DNA of 60,000 bases, taken from assembly GCA_914767715.1 (NCBI GenBank), contig OU612073.1:15750001-15810000 (forward strand). The letters are read 5' to 3'. This DNA is from Membranipora membranacea. Lineage: Eukaryota; Bryozoa; Gymnolaemata; Cheilostomatida; Membraniporidae. The translations under genes were made by a program, and so were the position numbers. The notes beneath the pieces are model-generated. The model had not been told where the DNA came from, did no database searches, and saw only the letters and a program-made list of their open reading frames with translations. This document shows, in pieces, positions 18,905 through 30,082 of the stretch; the stretch's first letter is position 1, and each line of letters starts with the position of its first letter.

Positions 18905-21900
18905 ATGGAGAAATTATCTATAAATGAGACTAGTACAAGCGAGCAGTTCCATGACTGTAGCTCTCAGCCTGTATCTCCAGCACCAGCTAAGATAGAAGAA
19001 CAGCAGACAGTCAACAAGGAGCAGCCACCAGCTGTCAGCGGTGACTCTGCTCTCAGTGCCGGTATGTTACTGTCATTACATAATATTAGTCAGAGGGTCC
19101 AATAACCGCAACGCTAACTCCAGCTATGCCTAGACTGCTACTCCTTCATTAGTATAACTTGGTAATAATTTCAGCTGCACTCCTTATTAAAAGCTTCCTC
19201 CGAGTAGAATTTCCTAAGTAGTATCCATCTGTAAAACCTGAGACTGCGATGTTGGTATTCTCCTTCGGTAGGATGTCTCTCTTATTTCAACTAGGTTATG
19301 TATATCTTTGGCAGAATTTTTGGGAAATCTCTTATTTAGCATTGTTGCAGTGCTTTCTATAGTATGAGCTGTCTTAGTGTGTCAAGTAGTTGTGTACTGA
19401 TCTACTAAGAAGTTCCTCACATGTTTCCCAATACTTCTCGCTAATATGGTGGTCAATTCCTGCAATAACGCTGTTTTTTGGTATTTGTCATTCCTTATTC
19501 AAATCAGTTGATTAAAACAGCTAGGTTCATAACTTTTTGTTTTCACTGCAGGCGATTCCTCTAAAGAGAACTCTCCCAGACCAGATGATGATATCATCAC
19601 AAAGAAGGAGGCGCCAACTTCTACTGTCGATAAGAAAGTCAAGAGAAAAGAAGACAGGAACATGGGTTAGTCTAGTGAAAAATCATTATAGGCTTATTTT
19701 TACAGCAAAATAAAACTTAGGCTATCTCTACAGTTCGGTTTTTATATAATGCAATAGACAACCATTCGCATTTTCTAATGCTTCAAATTCATGGCTTCAT
19801 CCGAAAGGACTCACCTCCAACTTTGTGACACAACTTGGGCTTTCCATTCTTACCCATGTGGCTGCTCTTTGGGATCTTCTAACAATGGCAACATCGATAT
19901 TGAGTGAAAAATGAGCACAACATTTCGATGTTGCCGCACCTTGGTCTGATAGAGAAATGAAAATAAACCAATACCAACTCACCATGCTCTCACATTGTTT
20001 TGCAGACTATGTTCTGAAGGCGTTGAGTTCTCTAACGACACCTGAGGAGAAGTTAGCGGCTCTGTGTAAGAAGTACACTGACCTGCTGGACGAGAATCGG
20101 CAGCACAGTTCATCTCTGAAGAGCAGCAATAAGAAGCTGAGTCAGGCTAGCCGAGAGCGTGACAGCTTACAGACTGAGAACTCTAAACTCATATTGGCTA
20201 AAAGTAAACTGGAGAGTCTATGTAGAGAACTACAGCGACACAATAAAGTCGTCAAGGTCTGTGACTCTCAGTATATTCTCATATCAACAGCGGTCTGCAT
20301 AACTCGATGCTCACATTTTCATATAACGTAATCTTTCATTATTATTGAGGGTTTTAGTTTCAGGGAATACTGATATCTATATTCACTCAGTTAAAAAATA
20401 GCAGGAATTTTGTTTTCATCAATTCCATTATTTGATCATCGAGATACTCTACAAAATTGACAATCTCTTGCCCCTAATAGTTCCTAGTCTAATGTTTCTT
20501 CACAAAACATGAGGGCACCAGGGCAAAGTGCACATGCGATGATCAGATTAAAGCAAGAAGGAGCTTTTGGTCTGAGAGAAATTGCTGCTCATAATGCCTA
20601 AGTCTGCATTAAAATTCTGAATCATAATTTTAGAGAAGATTTGATATTGATTAGTAATTTATTGGATTGCTCATGGCTAGGAGCGTTGTCATGGTGATCA
20701 GCCTTGAAACACAAAGCATTCTTACCAACCGGAACAAATCCATGCACTCTCACCGGAATAGTTTAGGAATATGTACCCAAGTCATGAATAACCATTTCTC
20801 TACCTTCATACAAAAAGCTTTGGGACTCAATCATGTCTATATTTTAGTAGTGTTGTCGACAAAAATGGTGTGACTGTGATATATTCACAGAGTTCCTCGA
20901 AACCTTCATCGATTATAAAATTTGCAACTGTTATTGGCAATGCTATGTAAAGAGTTTATTAGGGTTTATCGTTTATTCCAAGTGGACATGAATTATTATG
21001 TCTCACCTCGACATGTGTGCTGTCGTTATCAGCAATGATGGACATAAATAATATATAAATAAATATTCATAATATGAAAGTCAATGGATGGGGCATTTGG
21101 AACATGCTTATTTGATAAGAGTCATATACCGCACCGCCTGTATTAGGTAGGGACGGGGATGCCAGGGTTAGTATGGAGATGATCTCTCCACTATTATAAA
21201 TAATCATATTATAACATGTATATTATTAGGATGAGAGTGTGGCACGTCAGAGGGAGGAAGAGGAGAGACGTAAGGAAGTCAGCTCCAGATTCCAGACGAC
21301 CATCACAGATATACAGACACAGATGGAGGCTCACAGTAAGCGTAACGATAAACTACAGGAAGATAATAAAGAGCTGAGCTCTAAACTACACACTCTACTG
21401 GAGCAGTATGAGAAGAGAGAAGATGTGAGTATTGGTGAAAGCAGCTGCATGTGAACACACTGATCACGTGATATACTATTGCATGTATATCTATGATCGA
21501 TAGAGAGTGAATTAATGCACCTAGTAGGAGTACCATCACAAGGAATTTGGTGTGACAACCCTGTTCAATTTGATTAATTAGGGGTGGGGACATATTAGGT
21601 ACTGCTACTAAATTGACTCTAACGATCAGAGATACATGTTAATAGTGTAAACTCGATGTCAGTGTAGCATGTGAATAATGAGAAATTTCTTGAGTAGAGA
21701 CTTTTTATAGCACTCCCTGAGAGACTTAGTATCAAAGCATCTCTTAGGCCGGCGTGATCGTAGCTTTTACGGAGTGTTTTTATTCTAGCCGCCAGTTTTG
21801 TATCTTTACAAGTTAACTTTTCATTTGACAAAACAAAGGTAGACATCCCCCCCCTCATTCTTTTGATGCAAACTTGAACGACATATATATATATATACTT

Positions 21901-24900
21901 TTATTGCCAGCAACAATTCATTATAACTAATGTTTTTCACGATGTGACATAAATGGAAAAAAAGAAAAATGATACCAACACAGATTCAACAAAATGTGCC
22001 TACATACATAATGTGCCTACATACTCGTCCCAAAGAGTTTGATGTGACATACTCCACCCATTTTCTTTCTCAATTGGACAATTTCTTAGCATGCTCAAAC
22101 TATGATGTTTCTCCCCATTCTACAGCACATACAGAAGTTGTTACATCAGAAGGAGTTAGAGAGTCAGCTACTTGATGCTAAGCTCAGTCAGTGTCAGCTC
22201 ATGGTGGAGAAGGAACAGGAAAAAGGTGGTGCTGAAAAGAAAATGGTGAGCTCATCATATCATTCTCACTGTGGGACCACATAATATTACAATAATAATA
22301 CATTTATTGTCAACAACAAATCATCATTTTTAGTGTTCTTAACGATATGACAAGAGTATAAAACAATGGCAAAAAAAGGATAAAAAAGAATACTAACAAT
22401 AAATTAGAATATGGCAATAAACTGAGAAGTGTTGAGTTTTTCATCATAGTGAAACTCTTACAAAACTATGGAGCGATACAATGTGTTTTACGAGTTCAAG
22501 AAAGATGTCAATCAAGCCTAATTATGCAGGCCAATTTTCTGATGATTTTCGTCTGGATTTACTCAGTCAACCCACATGATTATCTTGTCTCCTGATTATC
22601 CTGACATCATGATAACATGTCTTGGCCTTTTGTAATTTTAGATGTTGGAGAAATTGATAGAAAGTAAAACCACACAGGAGACAATGGCTCAAACAGAGAT
22701 TCATCTGAAGACACAACTTCAGATTTATACAGATAAATACTCAGAGTTTGAGACCACACTCAACAAGAGCAACGAGGTGTTCGCAGCCTTCAAAAGTGAG
22801 ATGGAAAAGGTATGAACTGAAAGCTCTCTTACCCAGTATCATTGACCGTATCATTTTTCCTAATGCTCCTGCTTTGCAATGAAAGACATGGGTACCAACT
22901 GTTAGCTGAATCTTTGTATAAACATAAGATACTCAGCACATGCTTGAGGCAATAAAGAGTACATTAAAGCATTACTTTGAGGCTGCTATTTTGTATCACA
23001 TCTTATTCTCCATATTTTATGGTATCATGTGAGCGAATTCCAGCTTTAAAATCCAAATATTGAGGAAGTTATGGCCTCTCAAACATCCAAGATGATCGCC
23101 TTCAATCGGCATTGAGAATAAGCGGATGTTTCCCCTGTGGTATGTCACAACCGTCATACTTATTATGAGTTATTACACTATTAATCACACAGATAAGATG
23201 ATGATCAAAATTCAGACCTAGGTCCACATACCTGCAGGCAACGACGCTACCATCACACTACTAGGCCCAGCCTCTTGAGCCCGTAGGCGTAGACAATATA
23301 CCTCAGCGTTAGCAGCATTGCCTGCATGGCCATTTGGACCCAGGTTCGAGACCTGCCTAGGTCTGAATTTTGATCATCATCTTATCTGTTTGATCATCAG
23401 TGTAATAACTCATAATAAGTATGACGGTTGTGACGTACTACAAGGGATTGCCCGCTGATTCTTACTGCCGTCACCTTGGAAGTTTGAGAGGCCATATTTG
23501 GATTCTTAAGCTCGAATTCGCTCACAAGATAGAATAAAATAGAATAGCAGCCTCCAAGTAATCCAAGTAATTATTGGTCAATTAAGAGTTATTCCCTCTC
23601 TGAACACGCTGTTCAAGGAGAGGACAACTACAAACAACTCGGTCAAATCAGATATAATACCTGTATTGCCATAAACAATTCATATTTTCTAATGTTTTTC
23701 CTGATGTGACAAAAACATAAATGGCCAAAAAAGAACCGAACTAAATTTCAGCAGAGCGTTTGACTATGCCAATGAATTAATTAAATCTTACACTATAATG
23801 GTTTTGTTCTTCAGATGACGAAGAAGATTAAGAAGTTGGAGAAGGAGAGTTTGATGTATAAGCAGAGATGGGAGAATACTAATAGAGCTTTACTTGAGAT
23901 GGTCGAACACAAAACTGTACAAGAAAAGCTCATAGATACCCAGGTAGTTTTTCATCTGTCTACTGTCTCAGTGGTTTAAGATCACTTCTCCTCTTGCGAT
24001 TCTCTTCGATTAGATTTGTCATAAATCTAAGTTGGGGCATTGGAGTTTCCCCTGGCTAGAGGCATACCTTTAACAAAACTGCCAATGTGACAAAAGTGCG
24101 CTGTCATGAAATAGCATCGTATTGCTGTGAAAATTTGATTTAATTTCGGTTGTTCTACCTAAGCAAGCCATAATGAACGATGCCGCTTTTGGACCTCTAA
24201 TTATAAGCTTGTAGTCAATAAATATAATATTTCCTTCTCAGGCATGCTATTATAGGGTGTACATTTATCAATTGTACTAATCTCAGTGACCGACTTCCAG
24301 TGACAGACTTGGTCACGCGAATCATGTAATCATGCCTTATAATGGGTTAATATATATACCAAGTGGTTTTACACTACATCATTAGCGCTCCTGTCACTAG
24401 GTCCAAGCGCACCAGAGCCAACCCTGGCTAATGAGGACTTACATGGGATAAAGCGCTGGTAGGCCTTCCCATTGGAACACCCGACCGAAATCCGCTAGTA
24501 ACCCCAGCGGACATGTGCGGGTATTGAACCCCGGTCGTCAGATCGATGATCCAACCAGCTAAACACTAGTACTTTATATTGTAGACGAAAAAGAACCAGA
24601 AGTTAGAGAGTCTGTGCAGAGCTTTACAGAGTCGTGCAGCAGGGGCACCAGACGGCAGCCCCGAACCAACAGCTACTCCTGTAACAAATGGTGCTCAGGC
24701 TAAAACTTCTATCACAAACGGTGGAGCACATACTGATGAATCAACAACAACAACAACATCACCTAATGAGGTAGTAAAAGTACTGTGAGCTTGAGTCATA
24801 ATTATCTAATTAGCTTAGTGTTAAGTGATTTTACTGATACTATGCTTACAGTGGCCAGTGTCTTCTAATTGGCGATGTAATTGGCATCATGCGATCTTCA

Positions 24901-26181
24901 CAAGGGCCAACGTTTAGTAATGTATCATGACTAGGCATCATCAGCGCTCACTAGTTAGTTATAATAAATACTGGTCACATTCAGCATCTCACATAAAGTC
25001 ATGATAACTAGAACATCAAGAAAAGTAATCTCACTAATTAACCAGCTTGCTTTTTATCCATTATCCTGTGCTCTTGTTCATTGCACTTGTGTGTTAGTGT
25101 ATTCCAACATTTAAGGTCGGTCCAAGTATGATACCCTCATCGCAGTCGTACATTCAGTAATCGAACAAGGGAGGCAAACTCTAAAATGGGTGTCGATTTG
25201 CTGGCTATTATATGATTATTAATTAGCAATGAGAACCAATGAGATATCGCAGCCATCATCGAGGAGCTGGGCATTATTATAGATAGTTTTTCAATCAAAG
25301 GGAATTAGCTGTTGTAAATTGTTAATATTTATGACGTTTTAGGTCGGGTCATCAGAGGTGAGACCCCAGGTCATAGGTCAGAGTTCAGATGAGCCTGATA
25401 CATGTCCGTCATCATCGGATACCAACGAGTCTGTCAACAATCACTCTGAGAATAACTCGGAGACTACTGACCAACAACCGGGGGAGACAAATCTGACTAC
25501 AGGTATGTAAAAGATGGTTATATGTAGTTCTGTATGTTAGGAGAGGCTTTGATCAAGGAGCTACGTCGCTTTGTTGTTTGAGGGAACAACAAAGCCCCTC
25601 TCCCACCATGGCAATAAACCTTGTAAAAGACAGGCTAGGAGCTACGTAGAAATGATCTATAATTCCCTTACCGATGCATCATGGGAAGGCTTGTTCCTTT
25701 GTTTAAAGCTATAAGCTTCAAACCCATAAACATATATAAATGATATAAGTATTTATATGTTTATGGATTTACTTAATGTGTTGCAATGCTTTTGTTCTTT
25801 TCTTAGTTAGGGAACCCAGAAAATTGTCCACAGGCATGAAAATGGTTATAATCGCCGATGACTGACCCCATTTTTGTGTACAGCTCAATAATTCACTGCC
25901 AATGAATTCAATTTCAAATTTTAATTGCCATGCTGATTTGCGTTTAAGTTGAAATGCTTTTTCAGTCTGCGTAAGAATCTTACCTGATGCAATGTTCCAC
26001 AAAACTCTAGTTAAACATGGCTGCAAAATTTTTAATGATACCAAGTAGTTCACAGTTTCAGGTAGTTTTGTTGCCATATATTTTAGAATCTGATAAGGGA
26101 GTACAATCAGCAAAATCATCTGATATCACTCAAGATCTGTCGGGCAATGAAGTAAAAACAGCGGAAACAAAAACTGAATAG
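18905..26181 (+). CDS. TXLN: taxilin family protein
   Basis: Taxilins are long coiled-coil proteins that bind syntaxins and act in vesicle traffic. Ten coding exons: 18905-19061, 19552-19665, 20006-20256, 21230-21424, 22126-22245, 22642-22809, 23815-23943, 24585-24770, 25343-25502, 26087-26181. They join in frame to 524 aa, close to human alpha-taxilin (about 546). Residues about 91-393 are a heptad-rich coiled coil with taxilin signatures KLESLCRELQRHNK, LNKSNEVFAAFKSEMEK, MTKKIKKLEKE and LESLCRALQ. The N-terminal 90 residues are polar and low-complexity. The last 130 are Ser/Thr/Glu-rich and unstructured. I start at ATG 18905 because it follows a good acceptor (TGTTGCAG). The frame extends to ATG 18818, but those 29 extra residues look unlike any taxilin. 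Introns hold three LINE 3'-tail fragments, a foldback element and a SINE. Confidence 0.92.
21897..21985 (-). mobile_element. LINE 3'-tail fragment (taxilin intron)
   Basis: Read on the minus strand it ends in GGCAATAAA, preceded by a conserved block that includes CCATTTATGTCACATCG. The same block recurs at 22,300-22,395 and 23,662-23,745, and related GGCAATAAA tails lie at about 36,460 and 53,210. Truncated 3' ends of one non-LTR retrotransposon lineage are the simplest reading. Confidence 0.5.
22300..22395 (-). mobile_element. LINE 3'-tail fragment (taxilin intron)
   Basis: Second copy of the tail described at 21,897, with ATTGTCAACAACAAATCAT on the plus strand and the same ACGATATGAC core. 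It is in the intron following exon 5. Confidence 0.5.
22970..23565. mobile_element. foldback element with internal tRNA-like module
   Basis: Two long arms (roughly 22,970-23,225 and 23,350-23,565) are inverted copies. Landmarks on the left (GAGGCTGCTATT, GTGAGCGAATTC, ACAACCGTCATACTTATTAT, TCAAAATTCAGACCTAGG) reappear as reverse complements on the right in mirror order. The central loop holds, on the plus strand, a box A-like segment and box B GGTTCGAGACC at 23,343-23,353. It lies within a taxilin intron and would form a long hairpin in the pre-mRNA. Confidence 0.65.
23662..23745 (-). mobile_element. LINE 3'-tail fragment (taxilin intron)
   Basis: Third copy of the tail described at 21,897, with TAATGTTTTTCCTGATGTGA on the plus strand. 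It lies just upstream of taxilin exon 7. Confidence 0.5.
24385..24562 (-). mobile_element. tRNA-derived SINE (taxilin intron)
   Basis: Minus strand: box A-like AGCTGGTTGGATCATCG (24,543-24,560) and box B GGGGTTCAATACCCG (24,517-24,533), followed by a non-tRNA body. The anticodon arm is not canonical. It lies immediately before taxilin exon 8. Confidence 0.6.
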
Positions 26182-26893
26182 CGACAACAGTGATATCCTG
26201 AACACGATAAGACAACTTAATATGCAATAGACATAGTCACTGAATAAACATGTGCAGTGTGATGGTTTTGTGTACCGCTTTTAAAAAAGTTTGCACTTCT
26301 AGCTCATGTGTGAATGAAGATGAAACTTTACATACGCTGATCCTTCACCCCAATGATTTTTTTCCTTTTGTATTTTAACGTAACCCCAATCAGATCAAAA
26401 TCCCTGAAGAATAGAGATTCGACAGTTAGTAATGTGTGCCAGTTTTGCCAAGTTTGAGAGTGCAAGAAATAAAAACATTTTAGAAAACAATCACTTTTAC
26501 ACATTATTTATAATCAATATTCGAATCTCGCCTGAATAGAGTCACCTTCTTACATCCGGCTATTGTGATGTCATAGCACAACCGGAGTTGATGATGTCAT
26601 ACCATAACCAAAGTTGATGATGTCATAACACAACTAACTTTGATGATGTCATAACATATCCCGATATGATAATCACCACTTCTGCCAGCTATTTGATATT
26701 ATACATACACTTTTTATTTAATGCAATGTAGAATGTGCTGTAATTTAGTTTACAATGATAAATGATGAATTTAAGTTCTTTCTTCATTTTGATGTAGAAA
26801 AATCGGGCAGCAACTCCTTCAAATCCTGGCCAAACACCTCCTGCATTGTAGATTTCGTAGCATATTGCCACCATTCTGTCACAACACATAGTA
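26182..26893. other. convergent 3' region, taxilin and sushi gene
   Basis: Taxilin reads rightward and the next gene leftward, so both 3' UTRs fall here. Plus-strand AATAAA at about 26,467 could end taxilin. A local direct repeat, TGATGATGTCATA with spacing of about 30 bp, occurs at 26,560-26,655 (three to four imperfect copies). Confidence 0.45.
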
Positions 26894-28351
26894 TCAGTGG
26901 CGATGTTTACGTTTGTGGCGCTTTTTCTTTTTGCGATCATGTCTGTCTTCAAACTCGATCGGAGGATTGAGTGGTATATACTGTGGTACGGCTCCCGAGC
27001 CTAAAGGTGCTACACCTCTAGCGCCCAGCATCTCATACTGTGCGGTCCTGTAAGAAAAGCAAGGATTGAGCTGAGGTTAGGAGTAGTGAGTGAAGTAAAA
27101 GTACTGAGACCCAACAAATGTTAGCTAGCCACATAATTCACTACTTCAAGCCATTGTGAAATGGCAGACTTTTCCTCCTGCAAGCACTAAACTCCTTTAG
27201 GTAATATGTATATAGGTTTTACCGCCTCTTTTTTCTCATTGAATAGCTGCAGCAGATGATCATACATAGCAGTATGATGATAAGACAGCTAGCTGATACA
27301 CACAGGTATATCAGATTTCTTAGATCCTCCGAAGATCTAACTTCTGAGCTCTCTACAAGAAATCAAACAGCAATAATGTGCAAGACGCGGTACGCGCTAG
27401 CGACTGCTTGCAATATCTGACAAAAGAATGAATGGCGAATAGAAATGGTTCCTTGAGGGGTCTTTCGATTGAAAACTGATGACCCTTGCTGAGTAGTGGT
27501 GTGTTCATGGGTAGGGCTATGGGGCAATGATTAGGTAAGGTAATTAAGAAGTAAATTAATTATGCCAATTGTAACTAGATGAGGTGGGAGTTCTTATAAT
27601 GTAATTACTTTGAGTAAATGTTAGCTATCCATAAATTTGCGAGTAATTTATTCCTCTGGGCTTATTAAATATACATACTTATAATACACTCTGGTGGATT
27701 AATCCATGTGCCTGTCTCGGGATCACAGCTGACCTGAGCTGTTTTAGGGTTAGAGAAAGGTGACAGGAAGTGGCCTCCGGATCCGGCTATCATGTAACCT
27801 TATCAAAGTACAAGAAATATGCAGCTTTTAGGCAACTCTGATCAATAAACATATAAATATTTTATATTTATATGATACTAAATGTAATTCAGTTTGTATG
27901 TTTGTGGTCTGATCAATGAACTAAACCATTGGTTAGATATCTGTAGAGACAGTTCTTTGCCAATGTTGCCACTGTCATCGGTGAGAGTTGACTGTACAGA
28001 TGTTACCACGTACATGGCAGGTTTAATTGCGAAAATATACTTGTCATTGGGCGAAAGGGGGTTAGGGGGTATTAGTGAATATTAAAATTACTGTTACAAT
28101 GCAACCACAGAATGTCTTGGAGAAATCTAAATATAATAAATATCCTTTCCAGGAAGTAATTTAATTTAGTGACATGCATAACCTGCGCCCTGCGGTGATA
28201 TTGCTAAGAAGAAAACAGGTAATAAACGAAAAAGTAAATTTCAAAGCCGCACCATTTCTACACTGGACCTCCGCAGTCAATGACTCGCCATGATTAGGAG
28301 TTATCTTTGCTGTACCATTACTCCATAGGTCAGCGACTGGGCACTGAACAC
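26894..28351 (-). CDS. sushi (CCP) domain protein, partial model
   Basis: Two minus-strand exons, 28351-28253 and 27798-27679, join in frame (AAT G|GT TAC) to encode one sushi module with four ordered cysteines. CPVADLWSNGT supplies the first, EVQCRNGYMIAG the second, VSCDPETGTW the third and NPPEC the fourth. Both exons are phase 1-1, as usual for shuffled sushi exons, which implies a secreted or cell-surface protein. A third exon from 27,047 has acceptor TTTTCTTACAG. One frame runs 50 codons to a stop at 26,894 and ends in a basic tail (KKKKRHKRKHRH), but needs a phase-2 junction. Splicing the visible exons directly would instead stop at about 27,010. An intervening exon may be missing. No signal peptide or 5' end was found. 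Confidence 0.5.
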
Positions 28352-29004
28352 CTACTAAAGCAATAATAATATAGTTTGGATTGAATTTGTGTAGTGAATT
28401 ATTGCCATGATATTACAAGTTTCAGACGGCCCTACATTTGAAGTTAAATCAAAAAAGTATATCAGCCATTTTTACTTTGATCAAGATTGATGCAATGAGC
28501 TCTATTCAAAAACCAGGCGACATAATCACTGCTCAATATTCTATACTACCTAACCAAACGTGCATCTACCTCATATTATTTACCCTTCTTCATAAGGCAG
28601 GTGACAGCATGTATTGCAGAAACGGCAGCAGCGATGTTAATGAACTGAACCAATTTTAGATGAACAGCTTGTGAGTGGACAGCATATAGGGTTAGTAGAC
28701 AGACCAGATCAGAGTGATGTCCTTACATGATGTAATGATTTATGCCGTGCATAACGGTCGTGCTGATTTTCTTGTGAGGTCATCAATGGACCTTTTCACA
28801 AATTGGTTTTGGAGGCAGGATTAGGATCTCAGTCTAAACCGTGTTACTTATTTGCACAACTATGGTCCAACTATCTGTTTTTGCTGCTAGCTGACCATTG
28901 TTATTTAAAATTTGTATTTTTATGAAACTGACCCAAAAATGTCAGTGTAAGATTTGAACATCTTTGGAAGTTGTAACACTCAAAATGTAGTCTTTGTAAA
29001 AGTT

Positions 29005-29124
29005 TAAATACACTAGTAAATACACTAGTAAATACACTAGTAAATACACTAGTAAATACACTAGTAAATACACTAGTAAATACACTAGTAAATACACTAG
29101 TAAATACACTAGTAAATACACTAG
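29005..29124. repeat. 12-bp minisatellite, ten perfect copies
   Basis: Ten uninterrupted, identical copies of TAAATACACTAG, each junction creating the palindrome ACTAGT. The minus-strand frame through it reads as YLLV repeats, a by-product of a 12-bp period. Perfect identity suggests recent expansion. Confidence 0.97.
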
Positions 29125-30082
29125 TAAAGTGAAAAAACTCAGATCACTTATTGAGGCACAGACTAAAAGAAAGAGCAGTCTCATGGCCTAAACGATCCAC
29201 CGCCAAGCTATCTGACTTTTATATACAGAAATCGAGATTTCTGTCAAGGGAGGCCAAACAAACCAAAGTTACACAGAGTCAGTCTAGATAACATTATTTA
29301 TTAATTTTTTATGTTTGTTTTCTTTTTGCTTTTTTTTGCTCATTACTCAACGGGGATTCTTTTTAGCAATATTATGCAACCACTAAGAAATTTTATTGCA
29401 TATAAACATCACTGGAGAGAGGATTTTAAAATTAAACAAGCAAACATATGCAGAACTCAATGTACTTTAAAGTCACACAGGATGGGAGGTTGTAATCAAA
29501 CAAATTATTACCCCTGTGGGGAAATATTTGATCAGGTATAGTTTTGCTCATTTGTAGTGACATAATTGTTAGTTCAAGGAGTTTGAACTGTAACTGTAAC
29601 TCCCTGGTTAGTTGGCACCAATTTTGACTGCTGATGTTGTAATAATGTAACGCAGTACGGTTGAGTAAATTGTAGCCAGACAAAAATTTCACTTCAATTT
29701 CAATAGAATTTCCTCCTGTGAATACTTACTCCTCTGCTAGATATAAACAGTATTGAGCAGACATAAGATTATTCAACACACACTCATACATAACTTTATC
29801 AATGATTACTTTATTCTTTGATTAAATACTGGGACCTATTGACACCCCTCTCACCTAAATAGATATTTTGGAATACTTTTGAAAACAAACTTAAATACTT
29901 TCACTCCAAATTGTTCAGCTAATTGTTGAGATGAACTGAAATCCCAATATCAATATAAAAGAAAAAGGGGATTAATTTGTAGCCCTGCTAGATATGAATG
30001 ACTGTGCTATTGATTACCGTTTTCACATGAGATCAGAGGCTGACTAACTGTTATGAGTTAGTTAACTAGTCACTCTGTCATC
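29125..30082. other. no assignable gene
   Basis: Short frames on both strands (76 and 86 aa) are not recognisable. The last few hundred bases should hold the promoter of the first sulfotransferase gene. The motif CTCTGTCATCATGAG at its start codon is also found at the start of the gene at 49,230. Confidence 0.45.

Noticed and set aside
28942-29184. 80-aa minus-strand frame made of YLLV repeats
   Set aside because: It is only the translation of the 12-bp minisatellite; a 12-bp period always keeps a frame open.
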